DNA from: a virus
Virus record (IMG/VR): IMGVR_UViG_3300027730_000121
Location: 1-26,578 of that record
DNA length: 26,578 nucleotides
Reading direction: 5' to 3' (one strand)
Numbering within the stretch: the first letter of the stretch is position 1; each line of letters begins with the position of its first letter. Positions 14,091-23,900 of this stretch are shown here, piece by piece. The notes beneath the pieces were generated by a model. That model was given only the letters and a program-made list of their open reading frames with translations, was not told the origin of the DNA and ran no database searches. The position numbers and the translations under genes were made by a program.

Positions 14091-14825
14091 ATGATAACTA
14101 ATAAAATAAAAAAAGAAATAATCAAACATTCTGAAAAAGTTTTTCCAGAAGAATGCTGCGGTTTTATTGTAGAAGAAAACGATAATCAAATATGTATACC
14201 ATGTGAAAATATTGCTAAAAATAAATTAGATAATTTTTTAATATCAACAAAGGATTATGTTTCAATTAAAAACAGATATTCTAAATTGTTATTTTTATAT
14301 CACAATCATGTTGAAGCCAAAGAGTTTAGTCTTATTGATAAAAAAACAGCAGATTTTATGGCTATAGATTTATTACTATATATAAATAAAAGTAATAATT
14401 TTAAAATTTATTATAGTGACGAATTTAAAAATTTAAACTATTTATTTAGAGAATATGATTCTTATGAAAATAATTGTTTTCATTTAATAAAAAATTATTT
14501 TAAGAATGAATTGAATATAAATATAGATTTTGATGAATCTTCTGTAATTGAAAAAAGAGTAGAAGATCTAGATATATTTAAAATTGCTTTAGATTATTTT
14601 AAAAATAATAATTTTATATATATAGACGATATATATAATTTAAAAAAACATGATCTTATTGTATTAAAAAATAAAATTAGCAGCCATTTAGCAGTGTATC
14701 TTGGTAACAATAAAATCCTACACCAACCTATAAATAGAATTTCTATAATAGAAGAGTACTCAAACCAATACAAAAAAGAAGCACAAGGCATATTTAGGAG
14801 TAATATAATATATGACAAAAGTTAA
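14091..14825 (+). CDS. gpK-like tail protein: JAB/MPN metallopeptidase plus NlpC/P60 peptidase
   Basis: A 244-residue protein with the two domains of lambda gpK. The JAB/MPN part has PEECCGFIVEE (E20/E21), the HNH pair H71 and H73, then S80 and D83, so the zinc ligands are present with one residue fewer than usual between H73 and S80. The NlpC/P60 part has C129 in NNCFHLIKNYF and H199 in SSHLAVYLG, with H211 nearby (ILHQPINR), so the cysteine peptidase looks active. Such proteins cut peptidoglycan cross-links during tail assembly or DNA entry. I chose the ATG at 14091, two bases after the gpL stop. The upstream in-frame extension to 14001 reads through gpL and is not real. It overlaps the gpI gene by 14 bases. 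Confidence 0.88.
   Translation: MITNKIKKEIIKHSEKVFPEECCGFIVEENDNQICIPCENIAKNKLDNFLISTKDYVSIKNRYSKLLFLYHNHVEAKEFSLIDKKTADFMAIDLLLYINKSNNFKIYYSDEFKNLNYLFREYDSYENNCFHLIKNYFKNELNINIDFDESSVIEKRVEDLDIFKIALDYFKNNNFIYIDDIYNLKKHDLIVLKNKISSHLAVYLGNNKILHQPINRISIIEEYSNQYKKEAQGIFRSNIIYDKS
14796..14800 (+). promoter_or_regulatory. Ribosome site for the gpI-like gene
   Basis: AGGAG lies 11 bases before the ATG at 14812, within the 3' end of the gpK-like gene. The spacing is a little long but the match is strong for this AT-rich genome. It supports the ATG at 14812 and the 14-base overlap. Confidence 0.5.
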
Positions 14826-15585
14826 TTTACATGGAAAATTAGGTAAAATTTTTGGAGAAACTTGGCAATTAGAAGTCAAAAGCGTTTCAGAAGCTTTAAG
14901 AGCAATAGAGGCAAATACAGGTAAATTAAGAAAATGGTTTATGGATTATAAAGATGAATTTGATTATCAAGTCCTTGTTAATAATGTGCCTTTATCTTAT
15001 AATGGTGGACCAATTACATTAGAAAATTATACAAAAAGTGATATATTTATAGAATTTAATGATAATTTAAAACAAATTGATATAGTTCCTATAATAACTG
15101 GATCAGGCGGCGTAAGTAGAACCGTTATGAAAGTTGCTTCATTTGTTGGAGCAGGGGTCATGTTCGCAGCAGCTTTTGTTTTCCCCCCCGCTGCACCATT
15201 TCTTATAGCTGGTGGACTAGCCTTAGCAGCAGCAGGAGTAACTATGATGTTATCAAAACCCCCACCACTTGTACCCTATCAGGATCAACAGGCTACCACA
15301 AGCAAGCAAGCAGCAATCGGAGGCGCTGCTGGAGGTAGTGGACCAATATCTTATTTATTTAATGGGCCAATAAATACGATAGGAGAAGGGGGTCCAGTTC
15401 CTGTAGGTTATGGGGAATTAATAATTGGGTCACATAATATTTGTACAAATTATGATGTAATTTATTCAGCAAATTATAGAGATATAAATCCTTTTTCTTT
15501 AGCAGAAACTCAAAAAGGGTGGCAGTTCTTATTTAACGAGCATGCGATGCTTATCAATCAGAAAGCAACAACTAGTAATTTTTAA
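14812..15585 (+). CDS. gpI-like tail assembly protein
   Basis: A 257-residue protein; lambda gpI has 223. The N-terminal 90 residues form the ubiquitin-like gpI domain (VNLHGKLGKIFGETWQLEVK, VSEALRAIEANTGKLRKW, DYQVLVNN). A hydrophobic Gly/Ala-rich segment follows (about 105-150, including GVMFAAAFVFPPAAPFLIAG), then Pro-rich KPPPLVPYQ. The C-terminal family motif is SYLFNGPINTIGEGGPVPVGYG, with the Asn-Gly-Pro and Pro-Val-Pro elements intact. gpI works with gpK and gpJ in building the tail tip. The hydrophobic stretch could act in membrane passage. A run of seven C bases at about 15183-15189, unusual for this AT-rich sequence, encodes the Pro-Pro inside it. The gpJ-like gene begins 6 bases downstream. 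Confidence 0.88.
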   Translation: MTKVNLHGKLGKIFGETWQLEVKSVSEALRAIEANTGKLRKWFMDYKDEFDYQVLVNNVPLSYNGGPITLENYTKSDIFIEFNDNLKQIDIVPIITGSGGVSRTVMKVASFVGAGVMFAAAFVFPPAAPFLIAGGLALAAAGVTMMLSKPPPLVPYQDQQATTSKQAAIGGAAGGSGPISYLFNGPINTIGEGGPVPVGYGELIIGSHNICTNYDVIYSANYRDINPFSLAETQKGWQFLFNEHAMLINQKATTSNF

Positions 15586-15591
15586 TTTTAT

Positions 15592-18500
15592 ATGCCTAAT
15601 CCAAATAAAATTATCGAAGGATTAAACTTTTTAGAATACTCATCTAATATGAGCGATTGTTGGGGAGGAATTAAATTTCCAGAAAGTATTGCTGCAGACT
15701 TTATGGGAGGTTCTCATGCATTATTTTTTAGTGGAAGAGATGCAGATTATAGACTATTGGATACAGCTTCATTTGCGGGTGGAGGCTTTGGTCCAAGAGG
15801 TTTAAGTGGTACACATGAGCCTGTATCGCCTTTATTTGGTCTTGATGGTCCAGGAACAAGAATATATTCAGACTTTGCCGACGGTTATACTTACGTTAGT
15901 GGAGCATGGGCAGATAGCAATGGTACCGATCCTGGAGTTCCATTAAGTTCAGCAGTTTCAAATGCTTGGGAATCGGGTTATACTAGATGGAAACCTTTTA
16001 GTTTGAATTATTTAGGACATGATCAAAATACTCCAAGATTATTTACAAAAATAGGATACGTAAGAGGAAGTTCTCCCAGCCCACGCAACAGCGTAAATAA
16101 GTATGTTTCAACTTATGGAGCAACCCAAAGAACAGACGTATCTATCACTTCTATAAATACAATAAGTGCCCTAGATATTCTATGTGAAGGACCAATAGAA
16201 GGATTAGTTTCTGGAAATTATATTTATGATTTTAGTGGTAAACAAGCGGGAGACATCGGATATACAAATATAAAATTTGAACCATTTTTTACTGGTGAGA
16301 ATGATTTAGCAACAAATCCAATAGTTGGAACTAACGCACCCGAAGCTAGATCTATATTTTGGAACGACACCCCAATAGTTAATGAAAAAGGATACGTAAA
16401 TTTTCAATATATAAATTATAAATATAACTATGGAGAACCAAATCTTCATACGCAATGGAATCCAAAAGTCTTATTATATGAAGATAGATTTCATTGGGAC
16501 GGCTATCAAGTAGATAAATTTAAATATCCAATTCCAGTACAAACGTCCAAACAAATAAATGAAAAAATAAGAGGCGCAAGCACTTATGAAGGCGCATTCT
16601 CTGGATTGTACTATCCAATGAGATATTATATATATAATACGGATTTAGACGCAATTAGATTAAATTTTAAAATAGAAGCTTTATATTTCTCTCCAATTAC
16701 TGGCTCAAATGTGGGAGAAACAGAAGAGCAAGAAATCCAAATGCAAATATTTCTATATAGATTGTACAAGGACGGAACAACCTCTTTTGCTTCTATGGAA
16801 AAATTAGCAGAAGCAGATCCTTTCATGTTTTCTTCTGAAGCTTTTAGAATTAGAGGCAAAATTCAATCGCCAATGATTCATCATTTTACAATGTATTTAA
16901 GATCACATTCAGATAATTTAGTATTTTTTGAAATTGAACCAAATCAAGTAGGATGGATGATAAGAGTTGATAAACCTACCACTGAATTCTATGGATCATA
17001 TCAAAAAAATACAATTGCACTTGAGAGTATAACTCAAATCTACAGTGAAAGATTTACTTTTCCAAATACGGCTTGTGTGTTTTCAAAATATGACTCAAGA
17101 TATTTTAGTAATGTTCCAGAAAGAAGCTACAGAGCAAGATTATTAAAAGTTAAAATACCAAGTAATTATGACCCTATAGCAAAAAATTACAGTGGTAATT
17201 GGGATGGAACATTTAAATTAGCTTGGACGGATAATCCAGCTTGGTGTTATTATGATTTAATAACAAGCAATAGATATGGATTAGGCAAATTCATTGATTC
17301 AAATTTAGTAGATAAATGGACCTTATATGAAGTTTCAAAATATTGCGATACTCTTGTTCCAGATGGAATGGGAGGATTAGAGGCAAGATTCACATGCAAT
17401 GTTCTAATTGGTTCTAAAGAAGAAGCGTATAAGGTTTTAGATGATATGGCATCTATATTTAATGGACTAACATATTACTCCGCTGGACAAATTTTCGTTT
17501 CTCAAGATTCTCCCAAAGAACCAATTTATCTATTTAATAATAGTAATGTTGTAGAAGGGCAATTTACATATTCGGATAGTTCAAAAAGATTAAGAAGATC
17601 TGTTGCGTTAATTAGATTCAATGATTCAAAAAATAACTATAAACCAGCTTTGGAATACGTAGAAGACAGAAGTAGTTTACAAAAATATGGAATCAGAGAA
17701 GCAGAAATCACAGCTTTCGGATGCACAAGACCAAATCAAGCTAGAAGACTTGGTAAATGGTTTTTAAAAAGTGAAAATTTAGAAACAGAAACAGTTGAAT
17801 TTAAAGTTGGACTAGAGGGTTCATTTTTAAAACCTGGAGATGTTGTAAGTGTTTTTGATCAGAATAGAAAAAATAATATTTATGCTGGAAGAACTCTAGA
17901 ATTAACTAGCGGTTACGCAATAATAGATAGTAGAACAGATAACTTAGCGGCTCTTACGGGCTCACAAAGAAACAATACAATACAATTTTCAGTTTTAACT
18001 CCAAGTTATACATTAGAGCAAGGAACGGAAATTGGTAATTTATATATAACTGGATTTGACGCTAACTCTTCTGGAATATCTGGGTTAAATTCTATGTTTT
18101 TTAGAAAATCGCAAATTCAAAATATTAGTATTACTAATCCAAAAGAATATTTTACTAGTGGAACTGAAAATTTTAAAGATTTTATAAAAATTAATTTTCC
18201 AAATACACATTCTATTCCAGAAATTAATGGTGGCGGTGTTTCAATAAGTCAAAATAAATTTACAAAAACAGCTGTAGATGGTTGGGGTAATGCTCATGCA
18301 TATTCGGCAACAGGATATCAAAAAAATATTTACACAGAAGCCACGGCGGATTCTACTAACAAATATTTAATGTTTGGTTTAAATTCTGAAAATGGTTTAG
18401 CTGATCCGAGTTTTACGGGTATGGATTACTCTTGGTTTTTTCAAATTGGTGCAGCATTAGGGATATATGAAAATGGCAATAATATAGGAAGTTATGGGAC

Positions 18501-19455
18501 CTACACAACAAGCACAAAACTTAAAATATCTTATGATGGAGAATTAGTTAATTATTATAAAGATGGAGTTTTAATGAGAACCGTAGAAAGACCAATTGGA
18601 CAAAAACTTTACGCAGACGCAGCTTTATATAGTAATTTAGCTGCAATTAATTGGAATTATGGTAAATTTTCATTATCAGAAACAGCAAGAATTTTACCTC
18701 AAAATACAGTATGGACCATGGAAGTTAGTGGATATAATACCCCATTAAATGCAAGATCACAAATAAATAATAATGCTAATCTTGTATATCCAGGCTATTA
18801 TCTAGAAGCAGCTCTTGATAAACCAAAGCCTTATAGAGTCGTAAATATACAAGAAATAGAAAGTAAAACGTTCTCTATTACTGCTTTAGAATATGTGCAA
18901 GAAAAATATCAAGATATTGAGACTGGCGCATCACTCATTTCTGTTAATAATAAAGTTCCAACGCCTGGATCACCAACTTTAGGTTTACATATAATATATA
19001 GAAACGCTAGCGGAAGATACGCAACCCCTGATGCGTATATAAATGGAGAATTTGTAACATCAGGAGCTAGTGGCGTAGTTTATACTAGTGCGCAACCAAA
19101 TGGAATTAATTCCATAGGATTTTTTATAAAACCCCCTGCTGACTCTGGTAATGTAAGTAGATATTTACTTTATAAAAATAGTGGGACTACATTTTTAAAT
19201 GATCCTCCTGGACAAAATTTGATTATTGGTGTCTATTCTAATGAGGCATTAGGTAGATCTGGAGTTGCTTATAGTCCTAGCTCTGGAGCTCTTTTACCAT
19301 CCTTTTTTACGCCATTGGGAGCAGGAACTTATTATCTTAGAGTATATGCAGAAAATATTCTTGGAGAAAGATCTCCTTATTCAGAAAAAAATGTAACACT
19401 AACTGCACAAAGTGCGATTAGTCAAGATCAAATTTCACAATTTAATATACAATGA
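15592..19455 (+). CDS. gpJ-like central tail tip / host specificity protein
   Basis: A 1,287-residue protein; lambda gpJ has 1,132. Residues about 180-210 carry the hallmark ISALDILCEGPIEGLVSGN. The body continues with NPAWCYYDLITSNRYGLG and KPYRVVNIQEIESKTFSITALEY, typical of gpJ. An extra 175 Gly/Ser/aromatic-rich residues precede the hallmark and are not in lambda. Residues about 860-1035 form a lectin-like (ConA/SPRY-type) insert (LKISYDGELVNYYKDGVL) between gpJ segments. The C-terminus (about 1130-1280) is FN3-like, ending in GTYYLRVYAENILGERSPYS. gpJ forms the tip that contacts the receptor, so the inserts likely tune host recognition. There is no Shine-Dalgarno site at the ATG. Its stop overlaps the next ATG (ATGA). 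Confidence 0.9.
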   Translation: MPNPNKIIEGLNFLEYSSNMSDCWGGIKFPESIAADFMGGSHALFFSGRDADYRLLDTASFAGGGFGPRGLSGTHEPVSPLFGLDGPGTRIYSDFADGYTYVSGAWADSNGTDPGVPLSSAVSNAWESGYTRWKPFSLNYLGHDQNTPRLFTKIGYVRGSSPSPRNSVNKYVSTYGATQRTDVSITSINTISALDILCEGPIEGLVSGNYIYDFSGKQAGDIGYTNIKFEPFFTGENDLATNPIVGTNAPEARSIFWNDTPIVNEKGYVNFQYINYKYNYGEPNLHTQWNPKVLLYEDRFHWDGYQVDKFKYPIPVQTSKQINEKIRGASTYEGAFSGLYYPMRYYIYNTDLDAIRLNFKIEALYFSPITGSNVGETEEQEIQMQIFLYRLYKDGTTSFASMEKLAEADPFMFSSEAFRIRGKIQSPMIHHFTMYLRSHSDNLVFFEIEPNQVGWMIRVDKPTTEFYGSYQKNTIALESITQIYSERFTFPNTACVFSKYDSRYFSNVPERSYRARLLKVKIPSNYDPIAKNYSGNWDGTFKLAWTDNPAWCYYDLITSNRYGLGKFIDSNLVDKWTLYEVSKYCDTLVPDGMGGLEARFTCNVLIGSKEEAYKVLDDMASIFNGLTYYSAGQIFVSQDSPKEPIYLFNNSNVVEGQFTYSDSSKRLRRSVALIRFNDSKNNYKPALEYVEDRSSLQKYGIREAEITAFGCTRPNQARRLGKWFLKSENLETETVEFKVGLEGSFLKPGDVVSVFDQNRKNNIYAGRTLELTSGYAIIDSRTDNLAALTGSQRNNTIQFSVLTPSYTLEQGTEIGNLYITGFDANSSGISGLNSMFFRKSQIQNISITNPKEYFTSGTENFKDFIKINFPNTHSIPEINGGGVSISQNKFTKTAVDGWGNAHAYSATGYQKNIYTEATADSTNKYLMFGLNSENGLADPSFTGMDYSWFFQIGAALGIYENGNNIGSYGTYTTSTKLKISYDGELVNYYKDGVLMRTVERPIGQKLYADAALYSNLAAINWNYGKFSLSETARILPQNTVWTMEVSGYNTPLNARSQINNNANLVYPGYYLEAALDKPKPYRVVNIQEIESKTFSITALEYVQEKYQDIETGASLISVNNKVPTPGSPTLGLHIIYRNASGRYATPDAYINGEFVTSGASGVVYTSAQPNGINSIGFFIKPPADSGNVSRYLLYKNSGTTFLNDPPGQNLIIGVYSNEALGRSGVAYSPSSGALLPSFFTPLGAGTYYLRVYAENILGERSPYSEKNVTLTAQSAISQDQISQFNIQ

Positions 19456-20909
19456 ACACTTTAAATCAAACATCCTCTTCAGAAAATATAAAATTAAACT
19501 GGACAGATTCAATCACAATTTCTAAATTCTTAAGAGAAGATGAGCTTGATTATGATTCAATTGTTAAACCTTATACTATAAAAGTTTTAGATGAAAATGA
19601 TATTTTATTAAAAGAGTACAATAATTTTAAAGAAGGAGAAAAAAATTTTTCTTTAGTTGAAGTTGCATTACAAGACTTGGGATCTCTTAGGCGTTCTTAT
19701 ATGTTTGCATCCCCAAGAAAACGTTATACAAGAACAATGGACACAATTAGATATTCTTTCACTTTTTCTTTAGAAAGAAATATAAATGCATATTTTGAAA
19801 AATATGAAAAAATTGGTTTTTATAAAAAATTAAAACTTGAAATAGTATCAGAAGATGGAGACACTAAAAATGACACATCAATAAATGTTGATTTTAAATC
19901 AATAAATAATGAAAACATTGATTTAGTTTTTAAAAAAATATTTAGAAATATAGAAAATAATGGTCTTAAATTCAAATTTGATAATAATTTATTTGTAGAA
20001 AAAGAAATAGAAAGTATACTTATTATTCCAACCAATGAACCATTTAAAAATAATTTTAAATATATATTTGTTGATGATATAAAAAATAAATGGCTATCTA
20101 TTATACAAAATGAAACCTCATTAAGCGTTCCTTTTCCAAATTCTTATGTATTTCCAAATAGTGAAAAATTAAATTTAAAAGTTTATTATTTAAACTCTTT
20201 ACAAAGTAATATCTTTAAATATCTTAAAGATAAAAATACATCAGATGGTGTTTTACTTGAAATTATGGAAGAATATGTCGCGGATCAAAAAATAGAAAAA
20301 ACAGATATTCAAAATGAAAAAGACGAATATACATGTTTATATCAAAATTTCATTTATCTTTTTAATAACGAAAGCCTTAATAATATGGCTTTACCATCAA
20401 TTTTAATTAATGATATAGAATTTAAAAATTATTTTCCAAAATACAAAAATGATCAAAATCAATTTACATATTTAATAAATAAATTAAACCCGCAAAATAC
20501 TTCTGCTTTGAGCGTTGTTAATGACGATAGATTTGACAATTTAGGTTATAAATTTAAAGATTTAGATGGAAATATTAATGATTATTTATTAATCGAAGAT
20601 TTAACTTATCAAAAAAATACAAATATAAAAAATATAGAAATAAAAAACGTCATAGATGAAAATGATAATATATCTATTTATCTTGAAGCGACAACAAGAT
20701 TTATTAACACTTCAGATTTCAACTTAAAAAAGATAAGTAATAATTTGTCTTTTATAGAAAGATATTTTACTAATATTGATGATGTAAATTATGTTACATT
20801 TTTATTTAAATTAAATTACGATTATATAAATAATAATTTCCCAGATGTACCAAAAAATCAATTAATTCAAAATAAAGAATTTATATTCTTTGAATTTGAA
20901 ATCAATTAA
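19452..20909 (+). CDS. Unknown protein encoded after gpJ, probably tail tip or fibre
   Basis: A 485-residue protein I do not recognise. It starts in an ATGA overlap with the gpJ-like stop, so it is translationally coupled and belongs to the tail operon. The first 60 residues (KLNWTDSITISKFLREDELDYDS, then YTIKVLDENDILLKEY) look like an FN3-type strand pattern, continuing the style of the gpJ C-terminus. The middle is rich in Asn, Lys, Asp and Phe, with mixed strands and helices, and the C-terminus ends in strands (FLFKLNYDY, FIFFEFEIN). There is no signal peptide or membrane segment. Composition is more Asn/Lys-rich than the tail genes upstream. It abuts the opposing tape measure gene with no spacer. 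Confidence 0.55.
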   Translation: MNTLNQTSSSENIKLNWTDSITISKFLREDELDYDSIVKPYTIKVLDENDILLKEYNNFKEGEKNFSLVEVALQDLGSLRRSYMFASPRKRYTRTMDTIRYSFTFSLERNINAYFEKYEKIGFYKKLKLEIVSEDGDTKNDTSINVDFKSINNENIDLVFKKIFRNIENNGLKFKFDNNLFVEKEIESILIIPTNEPFKNNFKYIFVDDIKNKWLSIIQNETSLSVPFPNSYVFPNSEKLNLKVYYLNSLQSNIFKYLKDKNTSDGVLLEIMEEYVADQKIEKTDIQNEKDEYTCLYQNFIYLFNNESLNNMALPSILINDIEFKNYFPKYKNDQNQFTYLINKLNPQNTSALSVVNDDRFDNLGYKFKDLDGNINDYLLIEDLTYQKNTNIKNIEIKNVIDENDNISIYLEATTRFINTSDFNLKKISNNLSFIERYFTNIDDVNYVTFLFKLNYDYINNNFPDVPKNQLIQNKEFIFFEFEIN

Positions 20910-23900
20910 TTATTTTACTTTTTTGTAGACGGAGCTACTTAACATTCCGCCAGGTCTTTGTTGTTCTGTTATTATTTTAACGACTTCAGTTTTTATTTTT
21001 TCAGATAAAGCTTTTGCGTCTTTTTCATTTTTCATTCTATCGAATCCACTATTTTGAGATCCTGAAGTGTTATTATTTTTTTCTTCTGTTGAATTACCAT
21101 TTTGATCTATATTAATGGATATATTAATATTATTAGATGTATCTCCATTTTTTGTGGTTTCTGATTGAGAAGAGAAACCTTGTGATGCATTACCGTCATC
21201 TACCATGCCACCTTCTGCAAACTTTCTTACTTTTCCAGAATTAACATTATCAAAGAATTTTTTGCCATAACGACTGACTGAGTCTTTTTTAATAACATAT
21301 TCTCCGCCCATCAACATAGCAGGAACATCGTCTTTACCAGTACTTCCACCTTTAGCAAAACCGATTATTCCTCCGTTTGCTCTATTATATACAGAGTATG
21401 GATTTCCTCCTCCTCCAATTTGACCAAGTCCAGCCCCATAAACTTTCGCGTTATTATATTGAGACATTGTTGGGGGAGTATAATTTAATCTAGCGGTTGT
21501 ACCAACGTAAGGATTTAAATTAGACACTTGAGAAGTGGAAGGGGTGTTTAAACGCGCAGAAGGTGATTGTAAATTAGAACCATAAGCAGAAGACGCACCT
21601 TTAGCTGCCGAAGTAGATAATCTTCCAGAATTTCCTAAATTTAAGCCAGATGTACCTGCGTCTCTTGGACTGTTTGGGCCAAATAAACCATTTCCTTGAA
21701 TAAATTGACCTAATAATCCTCCACCAATTGCCATACCAGCAGACATTAATCCGCCAAAAAATGTGTTTTTCATTTGTTTATTATAATTATCTTTATTTTG
21801 TTTATTAATTTCATCTATCCTAGATCTATTTTCTAAATTATTTCTAATTGTTTCAACGGCGCTATCTCTATTATTATAATATATTCCAATTGCTTCTGAC
21901 AAGTAATCTATTAATCTATTTCTTTTATCTTCAATTATTTTTGTTTGAGGATTATTGGGATCAGTTCTAGCTAAGTCAGATAGCATTGGATTTAGAATAT
22001 TTGACCCGCCAGTTGGAAAAAGATCATCATTGTATGTATATACGTTTCCTAATTCAGCTGCGAGACCTCCGCCAAAAACATCAGAAAAACTTTCCAAAGT
22101 AGAATTTTGATCAGAAAAAGATAAGTCCTTACCACTAATTAAATTTTTTATTGTACTTTGAAATTCCTTAATCATTTCTTTTTTAACAACCCTACCCTGA
22201 ACTTCTTTTCCATTTACAATTAATGGTTCAATATTTGAACTTGCAGTCATTGAATCTATTTGTTGTTCTGAAGGATTATAGCTAGCAAAACCTCCACTAG
22301 CCATTCCAATAAGTCCTCCTTCATTTAATTTTCTTAAAAATGGTTCACCGTATCTACTTACTGCAGACTTTTTAACAACATATTCTCCCTTGGAAAGCAT
22401 GGCTGGAACGTCATCTTTAATTCCAGATCCTCCTAAAACTCTACCTCCACTAGAAAATCTTTGTACAGTATTTCCTACGATCATTCCACCAGTAGCTGCC
22501 CCAAGTGGACTTTTAAATAAAGCAGGAACGCCTCCTATACTGCTAAACAAGGAATTAAATATAGAATTGGTAGCCATTTCTAAAGCTAATTGTTGAATTT
22601 TATTAGCTATATTTAAGGCCATCGTCCTAAACGCATCATCTACACTCTTAGTTCCATCAATTACAGATTGAAAAGCGTTATTAAATTCAGATTTCATTGT
22701 TCGAGCTGTATCAACAAAAGTTGAATTAACGTCTCTAGCCATATCTTGAGTACCATAAGTCATTTCTTCTGAAAAAGCAGCAAATGGATCACTTCCTTTA
22801 AATTTTTTCTCTCTAATTCGGGCTGTTCTTTCTGCTTCTCCAGCAGATCTAAGTTCATCAGCAAATACACTACCTTCTTTTGCGCCAGCTATTGCGGCTA
22901 ATTTGTTTGCTAATAATGGAGCTACTCTATTTAAAGCTTCAAGATTACCCTTGTATTCGTCTTCTAATTTTCTTAATTGTTCTGCTAAAGCTGATTTTGC
23001 GTCTTCTCTTGCGGAAGCTGTATATACGCTTTGATTTAATCTATCGAAACCATTTTGCAATAACGCAGAAGAATTTTGAATTGTTTGATTTTTATTTTTG
23101 TAATCCGAAATATCTCTTGTCGTAACGCTACCCTCATTAATTTTTGAAATCATTTTTTCTTGTTGAATGATAGCTTGATCAATCAATTTTTTCTTTGTCT
23201 CTGGATCAAAAATCCCTTCATTAATAGCATTTATTGTTTGGGCTCCAGTATTTTTAACTATCTCTTGCAAATCAATTTTATTTGTTTTGCCCATTTGTCT
23301 TAAATCTAAACCTTGGAAAGCCCCTGCACCCATATCAGCTTGAGCCTTTGATAAAGCTATTGAATTTAAATCTTTTCTAGAAGTCCTTCCTTCTGCCGCT
23401 TGAGCTACTCCTAATAATCCAAGTTTTGCAGCTTCAGCAGCTTTTGCTAATCCAGCCGTGTCATCTCCATATTGTTTTCTTAAGCCTATTTCTATCTCCC
23501 TATATCTATTAAGAGTGTCTTCTCTCAAAGATGCGCTTGAAATATTTTTGGCAAGATCACCCAAATTTGTGCTAGAAATTGAAGAAGATATAGCCGTTCT
23601 TTCTGCTGCAGCACTTATCTTAGCTAGTGCAATTTCATAAGGAACACCAGCGTTGGTCATTGCATCTAATTGTTTAACAAACTCTTGTTGGAATTTAACT
23701 GCTTCTTCTTTTCTTTTTTCTTCATCAACAGTACCAGCAGCTATTTTACCTAAAGTTTCTTGAACTGTTTTTCCTAAGATTGAATTTATTTGAGTATCTT
23801 TAAATGAGTTATCTCTAAACAAATCTTGAAAATTACCACTTTTTAAATTATTTAAAGCAGCTTGTCTTTTTTCAGAAGCAACTAAATCTCCAGATTCAGT

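Noticed and set aside
15175-15195. C7 run as a programmed frameshift site in the gpI-like gene
   Set aside because: The minus-one frame yields only a short tail before a stop, and gpI is intact in the zero frame; lambda's tail frameshift is in a different gene.
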